A stretch of 64,000 bases of DNA, from assembly GCF_026151205.1 (NCBI RefSeq), contig NC_087073.1, positions 5,911,001 through 5,975,000 on the forward strand. The letters are read 5' to 3'. Origin of the DNA: Bolinopsis microptera. Taxonomy: Eukaryota; Ctenophora; Tentaculata; Lobata; Bolinopsidae. A program made the position numbers and the translations under genes. Below, piece after piece: positions 21,048-33,500 of this stretch. The notes under the pieces are model-generated. The model was not told the DNA's origin and searched no databases. It saw only the letters and a list, made by a program, of their open reading frames with translations. How positions within the stretch are numbered: the stretch's first letter is position 1; each line of letters opens with the position of its first letter.

Positions 21048-22287
21048 GTATACGCGTACTGCGTGACGCGCGCTTGTTTCAAAAGTAGAATATATTGTAT
21101 ATCTTTTATATAGAGAAACAAATTTTTTAGAGAAACAAATTTGAATTTTGATCTTTATTACAGATTAAACATATCATATATAACCATAAAAGCCGCGCGT
21201 CGGCTGATTGCTTCAACTTGGATTGGTAGTAATTTCAGTTTACAGAAGCTGAAGGACGGCAGCTCAAAAGCCCCAGTGAACCATCGGAAAGATCAAGGAC
21301 TCGAGTGCCAATAGTGGCTTTTTCGAACCCATTTTCGCCGATTTGCTGTGGCCCAGATGAGCCGCGCCCTGCTGCTTAACGGCACATGGTGGTTTTTGTT
21401 TAAATACTTATTTAAATTTAAGCGATAATTCATTTGGTGGTTTACAGTTTTTGAATCATGTTCATCATTTATTTTTCGTTCAATTATCACGTTTTTACAA
21501 TTCAGTCATACCATGCATAGTCAACATTGTTGAGGCAACCAGCTTCCGCAGTTCAATAATTGGAGACCGAAAAATATAAATTGATCGAAATTTACAATTC
21601 ATCGTTATCAAATATAGTCAATAATATTCTTGATTCCATTTAGTACATAATAAGTTGGTTTTATTCTCTTGCAACACTACTGCACAACAAAAACTGCGCC
21701 TGTCCACCAGCAACAGCGCAGTCATAGGTGTGCAGCCAAAGCTAGGCCACACACCCATGGCCGCGCCGGTTAAACAACTCTATATTCAATCGTTATATTA
21801 GGAAATTTTAGTTAATTCTTTGATCACTCTTCAGTGCCGGTGGGCAGGCGCCCCGCATAGTTGGCTTTCCAAATTTACAGTCTCAAGAAAGCCGATACGG
21901 TAATCGAGTCCCGGAGCAGAACACACATTTAGAAAATTGAAAAATTAAAATTAAAATAAAAATAACAAATTAGAAATTAAAAATTAAAAATTACATGACT
22001 ACGAGAGTCCAGACAGGCGACAAACACACAAACCGGACGAAGAGAGGACCCACTGCTGAATTCGACATATAATGAATTGTTGAAAACATAATGATTCCTA
22101 CACTAATATGATCTTGAGGCATGCCCTGCATGTACTGTGCGAGTACATTGTAAATAATATCTGATAAGATGGGCCAAAAATAGCGGCACAGCGCGCAAAA
22201 TGCGCGGCGTGACCGCCGAAATTTTATACTTTAGACATTAACATTTCAATCGGCTTTAGCGCTCAGCATATCTTCATTGAGTAGACA
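21048..22287. other. Gene-free repeat-like stretch
   Basis: AT-rich DNA with scattered CG-rich islands (for example CCGCGCGTCGGCTG near 21193 and GCGCGCAAAATGCGCGGCG near 22192). No exon or complete element was recognised. The islands suggest degraded mobile-element sequence. Confidence 0.35.
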
Positions 22288-23010
22288 TTAGAATTTCAGT
22301 TCGTTGGAATCGAAGTTCAGTTCACACCAATCTATTTCGTCGTACCTGGACTGCATGCCGAGTAACTCCTTTTTTATTGTGGATTTCACAAGGTTCGTTG
22401 ATGTAGAGAAGTTGATATTGCTAGCAGTGTTTCTACAATCGTTCCACATTTTTGTCGATTGATATATGAAGGAGGTGGATGGGGTTGGAGTGATGAATCG
22501 ATCAGCACGTCTTGATGATCTGTTAAATAGATTTAGGAGTGGGACTGGGGATTCTAATTTATTGATTTTGAACATTTCCAATAAACATGTGTGTTTGAAC
22601 AAACTGTGTATGGTTAGTAAACCATTTTTCTTAAATAGCGGTTTTGTGTGCTGTTTTTCATAGAAGTCGCTTCCTAATTTTTGCTTGTCTTTACTTCGTG
22701 TTCTAGCACAAGTTCTAAACTTTTCTAAGTACGCCTCTCGGTTACCAAATAGTATTCTAACACATTTCTTCTGAGTGATAAATATTGGTTCAAGCCTGTT
22801 GTTACTAAGGCCACCCCATACTGATATCCCAAATCGCAAGTGTGATTCAAATAGTGTGTAGTACAGTTCTTTGTAGAGTTTTTCTGGAATAATGTGCCGT
22901 ATTCTACAAATTTTCCCACTTTCACATTTCAGCTTTGTGTTGAGCGACCGTATATATTGTATATCTTTTTTAGTGATTTTAACTTTGAGATAAACTGCTA
23001 GATTAACCAA
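22288..23010 (-). pseudogene. LINE reverse-transcriptase C-terminal fragment
   Basis: About 240 codons without the catalytic core. Segments such as LYYTLFESHLRFGISVWGG, ITQKKCVRILFG, KNGLLTIHSLFKHTCLLEMF and TKMWNDC are the thumb and C-terminal region of CR1/L2-group reverse transcriptases (compare [15 protein letters not shown] and GILTIHGI in the LINE at 12165). A 40-bp segment at its 5' end (TTTTAACTTTGAGATAAACT) is repeated at about 23155. It is a 5'-truncated dead copy. Confidence 0.8.
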
Positions 23011-24549
23011 CCGACCAACATTTTCGGTCGAACCCTAAAATTACTAATACCAAATTTAAACCCCACATATGCGTGTATAGTCTCCAAATCTTCTCTCTGC
23101 TCTCGGACTTTGTTCTTTTGAATAGAACTGTTTGTATACTTTAACAAATAGTGATTTTAACTTTGAGATAAACTGCTAGATTATTATATTTTTGTACCAA
23201 TGTTCACCTAACTTAACGTCTCTCACTGACACCATCACCCGGCAACCAATTTTAAAGTATAATTTATTAACGATCTGACTACAGACTGGCGGTCAATGTT
23301 CCCCGTTTAGTAGCTCAACGGAGGGGGTAATCAGGGTACGTGTTAATGAAAAATGTACGTGTCCTTCCACAATCCCCTCTGTTGGGTCACACGTTATTGG
23401 GAACTGAGATCGCTATCGTGTAACTAGAAGCAGTATATGCAAAGTAACTTAGGTGATAGGTGATAGGCAATATGAAATTACACATCTTACTTTAACTTTA
23501 TCCCGTCACCCATGGACTTATCAATTAACGGCTGGTGGTGGTGTCATCGTTTGTCGTACTCAAAACGTTTCGCGGTTGCGAATGCTGGCCCATCGAGGAA
23601 AATCTTTTTACTTTGTATTTTAACCATTATAAAGTGTGATTAGTCGGATATAATACTGAGTTCAAACAGTCCCCGAAACGAAAAAGCAAACATTTGATTT
23701 TTGTTTCGGCGACTGAATCGTTGATGGGCCGGCAAATATTTGTTGTCGAGTAGTGTTGAATACTCATATTAACATGATTATTGATTTAATTTAGGAATTG
23801 TATATAAATATCTTTGACCAAGTTTAATTGTTAATGAGAATGCACCCCAGCACTGGGCGCGCGCGGCGGCTTTGATGTTAGCGGCTACAAGCTTGAAGCT
23901 AGGCAGCTGCAGAAAAAATGCCGCGCGCGTTCAGCGTGGGGCTTTTCGTTTTTGATTTTACAAATGACAAAGCAACTTTTAATGGTTATTAATGGAATTA
24001 TCGGATATTTATAATTCAATATGTATTGATTCTTCTGTGGAAAATAAAAATTGTATTTTACTTAAAATTGTATTTTACTTTTGCCGCCTTCGGCGGTCGC
24101 GCACTACTGCAAGCGAGAGGGCTCTGGTTAGAGCAAATAAAAACTAATTAAGAACAAATATTAAATATATTTAACAAACTGATCGTTTTATAATTTCGAT
24201 TGCCTACAGCTATTATTAAGTCAAGAATTGATAAAAGCAAAAAAAGGTGCGCATGGCATTTTATCCGCACAAACAACAAAACGTGCAATTAATATACACT
24301 GCATCTATATCTAATTCATTGCGCACAAATCGTTTAATACACTACCTTTTGCATTAAGTTGTAACATGAATTAAATAAGGAATTGCCTTTTGTTTACAAT
24401 AATTGTTTATTTTTAGTACTACATACTTAAAAATTTTGCTACACGTTGTATACCTCTCGTGCGCGCTCAAAAGGGGTTACAGCGTGTGTCAATAAAAATT
24501 TTGATCTTTGAAACGACGCAAGCATTGAAAATTACTACTTCTTAATATT
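23011..24549. other. Gene-free, degraded repeats
   Basis: No exon recognised. There is a short inverted pair around 23582-23595 and 23728-23741 (CTGGCCCATC and GATGGGCCGG), a CG-rich patch at 23855-23935, and otherwise AT-rich filler. Confidence 0.35.
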
Positions 24550-25500
24550 CGCTTCAAAGTGGGTAAAGTAAAGTGAAGTAAAGTAAAAATTATGACGTAA
24601 CATCATCACTAATGTCTACAAAGTATCATCACACTTTACTGGGCCGCGCTCAGCCTGTCATTCCGCCTAATCTCTATTCGGTTATGTTAATGAACATAAT
24701 AGCCTGGGGTCCCCAGGTAACATCACACTACATGTAAAAATATACAGTAACTATTTCTCATCAAATTTAAAAGTAATAATTTATCAAATATTAATCATGA
24801 ATATCAACAACACAAATAAATTTAATTTATTCATACTTCCCAGTGGAGTAAAGATTTATAAAATGTTTCTTTTGCTACATAAGGATGAAACCAAAGATAA
24901 TCATTGTGTTTTTCCTTATTTCTGACATAACTGGTACCTTCAATTCTTGATAAAACTTCTTAATTCGAAACATTCCAAAAATTAAAGTTATTTACAATAC
25001 ATTTAGCAGCTGAAATATTATCCAGATGAAGTGAAGCATATAGCTCACGCGACAGGCTTGGTAAGAATCAGACCTCGCCTCTTTCTTCTTTGTATGGAGT
25101 GTCATTATAGCTGTCATATTAAAAGGGTTAGGGAGGAAGCTGTCAAAGAAGCTGATGTGGGATTCATCCTGTTTAATTAATTTAATCGTTTAAAGTTAAG
25201 TAAAGTAGAGTAAAATTTATGATATCAAACATGTCTACAAAGTATCCTTGTACTATCATATATGTGGATAAAATATAACATGTATTTGCCAACAGAGATT
25301 AATAATTTATCGAATACAATTTCGATAAATTTAAATATTATCAAAAACACTATCACATTTAAAAAATTTTAAAACCTATTCGTTAGCTTCCCTGTGGAAT
25401 AGAGATTTATAAACCACTTCTTTGCCACACAAGGATGATCAAACATTCCAAAAATATAAGCACTTAATATAATTTTTGAAATCATATCTTTCTTTGATCC
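24550..25500. repeat. Diverged tandem duplication upstream of beta-tubulin
   Basis: The series AAGTAAAGT, TGTCTACAAAGTATC, TAATAATTTATC, TTCCCNGTGGA, TAGAGATTTATAAA/AAGATTTATAAA and ACACAAGGATGA occurs at 24560-24890 and again at 25195-25435, an offset of about 630 bases. The first copy is interrupted by the 85-bp MITE. The duplicate ends about 100 bases before the tubulin core promoter. Confidence 0.6.
24636..24720. mobile_element. 85-bp MITE, copy 2
   Basis: Same family as 20961-21039: TTACTGGGCCGCGCTCAGCC...GGTCCCCAGGTAA. CATCACACT is duplicated exactly on both sides (24627-24635 and 24721-24729; 9 bp, or 8 bp with one extra base). The two copies differ mainly by a short insertion in the loop. 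It sits inside the first half of the tandem duplication. Confidence 0.8.
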
Positions 25501-25595
25501 TTCTAATCTAATTTTAAAGCTTAAGACAGTTACAAAATTATCTACGTTCAGAGAGAGTTAAATCCAGTAAGGAATAACTCACCCCGGAAAAAACT

Positions 25596-25630
25596 TTTAT
25601 AGGGTGTTCCATCGTCTGCATACTCAGTTT
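25596..25630 (+). promoter_or_regulatory. Beta-tubulin core promoter (TATA + initiator)
   Basis: TTTATA at 25596-25601 lies 25-30 bases before the A of an initiator-like TCAGTTT at 25624-25630. This spacing is canonical for a focused TATA promoter. It predicts transcription from about 25626 and a 5' UTR of only about 22 bases. Inference from sequence only. Confidence 0.55.
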
Positions 25631-25647
25631 ATCTTATTCCAATCAAC

Positions 25648-26979
25648 ATGGGAGAAATTGTTCATTTACAAGTTGGTCAATGTGGCAACCAGATTGGAGC
25701 CAAGTTCTGGGAAGTCATCTCTGACGAGCATGGCATTGACCAAACTGGAACCTACCACGGAAGTTTCGACCTTCAATTGGAGAGGATCAATGTGTACTAT
25801 AACGAGGCTACTGGTGGCAAATACGTGCCCAGAGCTGTACTCGTTGACTTGGAACCAGGAACCATGGACTCCATACGATCAGGACCTTTTGGTCAGATCT
25901 TCAGACCTGACAACTTCGTGTTCGGACAATCTAGTGCCGGAAACAACTGGGCCAAGGGACATTACACCGAGGGAGCCGAACTTGTAGACTCTGTTATGGA
26001 TGTTGTACGAAAGGAAGCTGAAAGCTGTGACTGTCTTCAGGGATTCCAGCTGACTCACTCTCTTGGTGGTGGAACTGGATCTGGCATGGGAACACTCCTC
26101 ATCTCCAAAATCCGTGAAGAATACCCAGACAGGATCATGACCACCTTCTCAGTAGTCCCCTCCCCAAAAGTATCAGACACTGTCGTTGAGCCCTACAATG
26201 CCATCCTTTCAGTCCAACAGCTCGTAGAGAATACAGACGAAACCTTCACCATTGACAACGAAGCCCTGTACAATATATGCTTCAGAACCCTCAATCTCCC
26301 CACCCCCACACACAGTGATCTCAACCATCTTGTCTCCACCACCATGTCTGGTGTCACCACCTGCCTTAGATTCCCTGGACAGCTCAACGCTGATCTCAGG
26401 AAACTTGCTGTCAACATGGTTCCCTTCCCCAGACTTCACTTCTTCATGCCAGGATTTGCCCCACTCACCAGCAGAGGTTCCCACCAGTACAGAGCACTCA
26501 CAGTTCCAGAACTCACCCAACAGATGTTCGATGCTAAGAACATGATGGTTGCTTGCGATCCCCGACAAGGCCGATACCTTACAGTTGCCGCTATGTTCAG
26601 AGGACATATGTCCATGAAGGAAGTTGATGAGCAGATGTTGAACGTACAGAACAAGAACAGCAGCTACTTCGTCGAATGGATCCCCAACAACGTCAAGACT
26701 GCCGTCTGTGACATTCCTCCCAGAGGACTCAAGATGTCTGGTACTTTCATCGGAAACAGCACCGCCATCATGGAGCTCTTCAGGAGGATCATGGAGCAGT
26801 TCTCTGCTATGTTCAGGCAAAAGGCTTTCCTCCATTGGTACACTGGTGAAGGTATGGACGAGATGGAGTTCACTGAAGCTGAGAGTAACATGAACGATCT
26901 CATGTCTGAATACCAAGGAGCCAACGTTGAGATGGGAGGAGGATTCGACGAAGAAGAGGAAGAGGGAGAAGAGGCTTAA
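25648..26979 (+). CDS. Beta-tubulin, intronless, divergent isotype
   Basis: 443-residue beta-tubulin, the GTP-binding plus-end subunit of the microtubule dimer. Family hallmarks: [20 protein letters not shown] at the N-terminus, the GGGTGSGMG nucleotide loop at about 140-148, [20 protein letters not shown], and an acidic tail. The gene has no intron, unlike its neighbours. Unusual features: it starts MGEI instead of MREI, has GQSSAGNN where GQSGAGNN is usual, and the tail is glycine-rich ([20 protein letters not shown]) without the usual YQQYQDAT. This suggests a specialised isotype; axonemal beta-tubulins carry an EGEF-type tail motif that is only approximated here (GGGF). A TATA/initiator promoter lies just upstream, and WEE1 follows 525 bases downstream on the same strand. 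Confidence 0.97.
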   Translation: MGEIVHLQVGQCGNQIGAKFWEVISDEHGIDQTGTYHGSFDLQLERINVYYNEATGGKYVPRAVLVDLEPGTMDSIRSGPFGQIFRPDNFVFGQSSAGNNWAKGHYTEGAELVDSVMDVVRKEAESCDCLQGFQLTHSLGGGTGSGMGTLLISKIREEYPDRIMTTFSVVPSPKVSDTVVEPYNAILSVQQLVENTDETFTIDNEALYNICFRTLNLPTPTHSDLNHLVSTTMSGVTTCLRFPGQLNADLRKLAVNMVPFPRLHFFMPGFAPLTSRGSHQYRALTVPELTQQMFDAKNMMVACDPRQGRYLTVAAMFRGHMSMKEVDEQMLNVQNKNSSYFVEWIPNNVKTAVCDIPPRGLKMSGTFIGNSTAIMELFRRIMEQFSAMFRQKAFLHWYTGEGMDEMEFTEAESNMNDLMSEYQGANVEMGGGFDEEEEEGEEA

Positions 26980-27463
26980 ATTTGAAAACAAACATTCATG
27001 TTTTAATTTATAATTTCTTTTAACTTCCCTAAATCTAGCTGAATATGGTTCTGTGAAGTAGTCGATGTAAATATACTATTTTAGCTGTGAAATTTTTATA
27101 TTGTATGTATATAATACTGTTATATAATGTGAGGTGAATTTCTAACAATTTTGACATTGATTTGTTCCAAATTATGAATATTCTTGTTCTCAGAATTCCG
27201 TGTTCATTTTGTATCCTATTTTACTCCTCAATCTCATTCCATCTTGCGAATCATATGACTGTTGACATTACTCTTGATATTACACCTACATAGCTTGGAC
27301 TTTCTGGGCAGCACTTTATATTTGTTTTGAAAGATATATGAATTATGAACATATTAAATTTGAGATTGCTTATAATATTGGTTGCAACAAACCATCTTTG
27401 TTACCTGTTTAGTGTTTATTTTGTTTTGCCAATCACTTAATTTGTTCGAATGTATCATTTTAA

Positions 27464-27469
27464 AATAAA
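27464..27469 (+). promoter_or_regulatory. Likely beta-tubulin poly(A) signal
   Basis: First canonical AATAAA after the tubulin stop, 485 bases downstream. An ATTAAA variant occurs earlier, at about 27354. It ends 20 bases before the AG at 27488-27489 that precedes WEE1. Confidence 0.5.
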
Positions 27470-27503
27470 AATTAATAACTAAATTACAGAATGAAGTTAA
27501 GCC

Positions 27504-30500
27504 ATGACTTTGAAATCCAGTTGTAAGGACATTGAAATGAACTCTTCACTGAATTCTTCTAACTCGGACGACTTTATTGATGAACTGAACTGGACATCTG
27601 AATTCGCTACACCAGGTTGGAATATTTATCTGTGCCATGGCCATTGGCCATGCCTGTCTAGTGTCTGTTGATAGTTATTTGGTAACTGTCCTTTCCAAAT
27701 CCAAATTATTCTTTAGACTACGAGCTTAGTGCTATTTTATTTGTAATTCTCTTAGATCTTGCAGTTTAATCCTTTATTAAGTTGTTTTTGTCTTTTCTTT
27801 GACCATATCATATATATTCTCAGGGAAATATGACGGTAACGACAGCGTTTTGAACATGAGTATCGACTCACCTAGCCTTATCAGCCCATGTACTCCGCCA
27901 AGCTCCAAAAACCTCACCAGAACTGGCTCCCTCAAACTATTTGAAACCCCCTGCACTCCATCAACACTGCTCAGAAAAGCCTCACAGAGTTCCAACTCTT
28001 CCAATGAGAATAGGTAAAGAACTTGTTTGATTGAATGTAACTCCATCAGTGTCATCATTTATTTTGTATCACTTTTCAAAAGTTATCATTGAAACAACCC
28101 TTACAATGCTAGATTTGATTTCCCACTGTGTCAAAATTACTATAATAGCAATATTTCGGAGCTTTTGAGACTGTTGTTTTCAGGTCCCCAAATCTATTGG
28201 GAACAACCTGTTCTGGTATAAAAGCACACTATCAGACGAGACGCCGTTCTACCAGACTAGGTGCCCTAAAGTGCTCTCGAAACACGCCCTCTCCCATACA
28301 TGAACCTGTCACCAACCCTTTCCAGGTTGAGAATGTGTGCCCGTCTTTATTTTGGTTCTACAATTCAACCAGAACTTTGACTCTGTAGTCAGCCCTTTTT
28401 ATAAGTGTTTTAAAATCAAATGCTACTTCCACTTTCCAGTTTGTTCAAGATGACAACATATCTTATTGGGGCTTGTCTGTAATTTATATGTCTTCAGTCA
28501 AGTACTCCGGTTCACGAAGAAACCCGCAGCATCCTTCAGTCTTCAGAAAAAAAGAGAAGGAAACTCCAACATGACGAGTGAGTCTTAAATTTACCCAATT
28601 CATTTTGGATCACCCTAATTATAATGATTGCCTGGTATTAAATCAAAGATTGCTCGTTCAATCTAGATGCAATATCTATAAAAAACATATTTCAATATTT
28701 TTACATACATACATACATGTTACATGGCGAGATCTCCATCCAAAAGGATTAGTCTGCGTCATCTGCGTCATTACTTTGTATTATACAACTTCGGCGGGTA
28801 ATATTTCTCCATCCTTTTCGATCTGCAGCCAATCTTCTCATACAATCAATCGTGAGTCCATTACGATCCAATCTCTGCTCAGCATCTTCAATAAATACAT
28901 CATTTAAGCTCTTCCTAGGCCTGCCTCTTGATCGTTTCCCATGCTTGGGTTTCCATTCAAGTAAATAGTTAGGTAACCGATCTTCAGGCATTCTACTGAC
29001 ATGTCCAAACCAACGTAGCCGTTTTGTTGCTATTATGTCAGTAAGAGCAGTTATTGAAGCCCTTCTTAAAACATCTTCATTTCTTACTCGATGGAACCAC
29101 CTCACTCTCAGGATTCTGCGTAAGCAGTACTGATGGAAAGACTCTAATCTTCTTGTCTGCACTTGAGTCGTGTTCCATATCTCACTTCCATAGGTCAGAA
29201 TGGTAAGAACAGCTGCGATGTAGATTCGCACTTTGTTGTTAATGCTTATGTTCTTATTCTTCCAAATGTTATTGAGTTGGTTAAAAGCTCCGGTTGCTTT
29301 TCCAATCCTGACACTTATTTCTTTATCGATCTTGCCATCCGATGTAATTTTGGCACCCAAATAAGTGAATTGAGTGACCTGCTTTGCAGAGTTTCCATCG
29401 ACAGTAATATCTATGGTCCTATTCTCTGGGAGTGGGTGCTGCGACGTATCTTTCCCAATTACCATGATCTCTGTTTTCTTTGCGTTCATCTTTAAACCCC
29501 CAAGCCCACAGTATTTCGCAATATTGTCCGTTGTTTCTTGCAGTCCCTCGACAGTGTCATCCATGCCTGCTATGTCACAACAATTCGTTACAAATAATCT
29601 TCCCTATTTTAGGGATTTGAATGATATCAAAGTTTCACTGTTCACGAAACTGAGACAGCCTTCAAGGGTCAAACCGGTTAGTTCTCGTTCCGTTTCTTAA
29701 TTTGATTATAAATGGAATCAACGATTTTCTTTTTTCTTAAGATCTAGATTTTGAAGGTTATAAGCTATTAAAATCAGATTACAATTTGGTTGACTAATGA
29801 CCGAGCCAACTTATCCGGTTACGTGGAGGAGAAAAGGCGACAATTTAAACCTATTTCGCTGATGCGAAATAAAGTATTTTATCTGTTATCACCCGACAAA
29901 ATATTTGCAAAATCTGATTTCGTAAGTTGCCATTTTTATGCTCCAGCCTCCAATGCAATGCAGATTTATATTTCCTGACGTCCAGAATTCCCCACAGATG
30001 CGACAAACGAAGATGACCCTGGACCTGAATCAGTCACGATATCGCAACGAGTTTACAGAAATGGGTCTACTGGGAAAGGGAGAGTTTGGAGAGGTTTACA
30101 AGTGTCAGAACAGGATTGACAGGTGTTACTATGCTCTCAAACGTCTCAAGAAACCAATCGCTGGTTCTATCAAGGAGTGAGTTCTCATTTTCACTTCTCT
30201 AAAAGTGCTAAATTATCCGTCCGCTTGAAGTATACTCAGAATTTACCCAACTACCAGCCATTTCCAGGCCTCCCCAGACCCTACTTCATTACTTGTTATA
30301 TATTATCTTGTTAATTGCCTAATCTGTACGTAATACGTATGCGTATGTTTACTGATTAAGTTACTATTATCTATTATCTAACTATGATCTGTCTAAACAA
30401 ACATGCAATCATGACTGATTGGGTTTCCAATCAATCTACAAAATTAACTTTCAAATGACTGGTCAGGTTGTACTTTCTATACTTATAGAGAGCAGTAAGA

Positions 30501-33500
30501 TGTAATTAGGCGCAACAATTGCATATTTAATTAATCAATTAATTGGGTGATTAGATAATTCCCAGGCAAGTTGGGACAGTTGATCTGCTCACATAACAGT
30601 TTATCTACTCAGTAATAATTTTAGTAAAGCATTCATCATCTGATGAGAACTGTGGAGCCTGCTAGAATTAAAATGATCAAAACTGCAAATGTCAGATCTA
30701 ATTAAATTTATGCCAAAAATCAGTACCCTGTCAAGCTGATTGGACACCCTGTAAACTAAGTGATAGCTGCATCTAATTGGGTGTAGTTGTCGGTTATCTT
30801 GCATATTATCTACTATCTAGGCTCCATCAATAACTGATGTATTGAATTGGCACCGTGCAAATTAGATTAATCACTTTCTAATTGGTTCCAAATTGAATAA
30901 AGGGCTGGCTTACATTGTTTTACCTCGATTGAATCTAATCAATGATGTCCCCACAAGTCTTCCCCTTACTTCAAGTCCAGATAATATGCACACTGCACCC
31001 TAACTTTTGTGTAACTTCCCCTCTTCCAGAACTGCAGCACTAACCTCTACTCCCTCCCAGAACTGTAGCACTAACCTCTACTCCCCTCCCAGAACTGCAG
31101 CACTAACCTCTACTTCCTCCCAGAACTGCAGCACTAACCTCTACTCCCCTCCTAGAACTGCAGCACTAACCTCTACTCCCCTCCCAGAACTGCAGCACTA
31201 ACCTCTACTCCCCTCCCAGAACTACAGCACTAACCTCTACTCCCCTCCCAGAATTGCAGCACTAACCTCTACCCCCTCCCAGAACTACAGCACTAACCTC
31301 TACTCCCCTCCCAGAACTGCAGCACTAACCTCTACTCCCCTCCCAGAACTGCAGCACTAACCTCTACTCCCCTCCTAGAACTGCAGCACTAACCTCTACT
31401 CCCCTCCCAGAACTGCAGCACTAACCCTTACTCCCCTCCCAGAACTGCAGCACTAACCTCTACTCCCCTCCCAGAACTGCAGCACTAACCTCTACTCCCC
31501 TCTCAGAACTTCAGCACTAACCTCTACTCCCCTCCCAGAACTGCAGCACTACGTGAGGTCTACGCACACGCTGTGCTAGGTAAACACCACCACATCCTAC
31601 AATACTACAGTGCCTGGGCTGAGGATAAACACATGATTATACAGAACGAGTACTGTAACGGGGGCAGTTTGAGTGATATGATCACCCAGTATAGCAGCAA
31701 TGGGAAGATGGTTCCAGAGAGAGACTTGAAACAGATCATGGTACAGGTTGCTAAGGTTTGTCTTTCAAATTGTGCTTAAAGCGACGTATTCTCAGGAATT
31801 CAACGCTTCTTTATAATGGAGTAATGGAGATTGTGTTTAATTTTGTATGGTTCTGGGTCAAAGTAAGGTTTCTAATTACTACTTTTGACAAACTCGGTTG
31901 GTATGCTATGTCGAGTGTTAAATGTCTTGTCAACAAATACCAAAATAGTGGTATGTCATGTCAACAAATACCAAAGTAGATGCAAACAAACTGACACTTA
32001 ACCTATCGCATCTTCTCAGGGATTGTGCTTTATGCATTCTACAGATCTGGCTCATTTGGATATAAAACCTGGCAACATCTTCATATCTCACAGAGAAGTA
32101 TGTGAATATTTCGCTCCCTGAAGAACATTTGTGCCTCCTATTCTACCAACTGGACTGAACCAGTTTATGTTATTGCTGTACTGTTGACATTCTGTTAAAA
32201 GAAGAATTGGAAATTCTAGTTTCACCGTATACTATATATTTTAACTATGTTAACATTGCACAAGGGCCAGTTTAAAACAAACAAACATGATCACAAATTT
32301 ATGTGTCACTGTTCTGGTCTTTAATTTCATGTAGACCGAGTATAAACCCTACATAACACGTGACACACAGGTGACAGATGATGAGAACAGAAAAGGAACC
32401 TCCTACAAGATAGGCGACCTGGGAATGGTCACCAAAATATCTGATCCACAAGTTGAAGAGGGTGATGTTAGATACCTTCCTAAAGAACTCATTGACGATG
32501 TATGATATTCAGTCACCCTATTATTATCATGAACGCCATCTAATTAAACCCATAATTATTCTGTTCGACTGCCAGTTTGTTGTTACATAATACTGTATTG
32601 ATTATCTCGCGCCAAAATGCACGCTTGTTCTATTTCAGGATCACAGCGACCTGGCTAAAGCTGATGTTTTCTCACTATCGCTCACCGTGTACGAAGTGGT
32701 AAGTATATATGTAGTGTTCTTGATTATTCCCACTGCCACAAGTATCTGAAAGTTTAGGTGAAATGATCCTTATGCTGGAGATCTGCACCCGAATAAACTG
32801 TTTTGAAATTGCCGCTACTGCTACATTTTCCCCCAACGCGGACAGATAATCTTTAAACAAACACCACCACTGTCAGTTTTTCGCGCCGCGCGCAAAAAAA
32901 TAATCTCCTGATTTGAATGTTTTGGTCACATGGTACGTGTCTGTGGATCTTAAATCACGGGCCCCACCATTGTTGGATCATCCTGTGACTTTAGCATGCC
33001 ACGTCACTCGACTTGGAGCACAGCCAGAAAATATTTCCTGCTCTTAATATTTTATGTGAAACCGCTGGCTTTCTTCCAGGCGAGTTTGATGAAGTTACCG
33101 AAAAATGGCGCAAGATGGCACAGAATTAGAGATGGTTACCTAGACCCTGTCGACGGCACCTCTGAGGAACTACACAACCTACTTCTCAAGATGATCAGTC
33201 CTGTTCCGTCAGACAGACCAAGTCCTTCAGTTATACTGAAAGAAAAGTTCTTGTTGGGCGTGGAAAAGGAGAAGATCGATGATCTAAAAAGAAAGTTAAA
33301 CGAGGAGAAAATTGAGAACCAAAGATTGCTACGGTAATTTGTCCAGTCAATTTACCTTTGTCTCTTAAAATAATTTTGACCCGTCATGTTACTATTCTAG
33401 TTAATTCATTTTGTCTCATGATTTTCACTGATTTTATTTAACATCCAAATTTCCAGGGAGCTTGCGAAGGCAAAGGATTCGCCATTAATGAATATGACAT

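Noticed and set aside
26209-26991. 260-codon open frame antisense to beta-tubulin
   Set aside because: It is the mirror of a highly biased coding sequence; composition is that of a reverse-complement shadow and no similarity or regulatory signal supports it.
31007-31550. CRISPR-like array
   Set aside because: Units are directly contiguous ~32-bp repeats with no unique spacers, lie in an animal gene intron, and copy the exon 7 acceptor.
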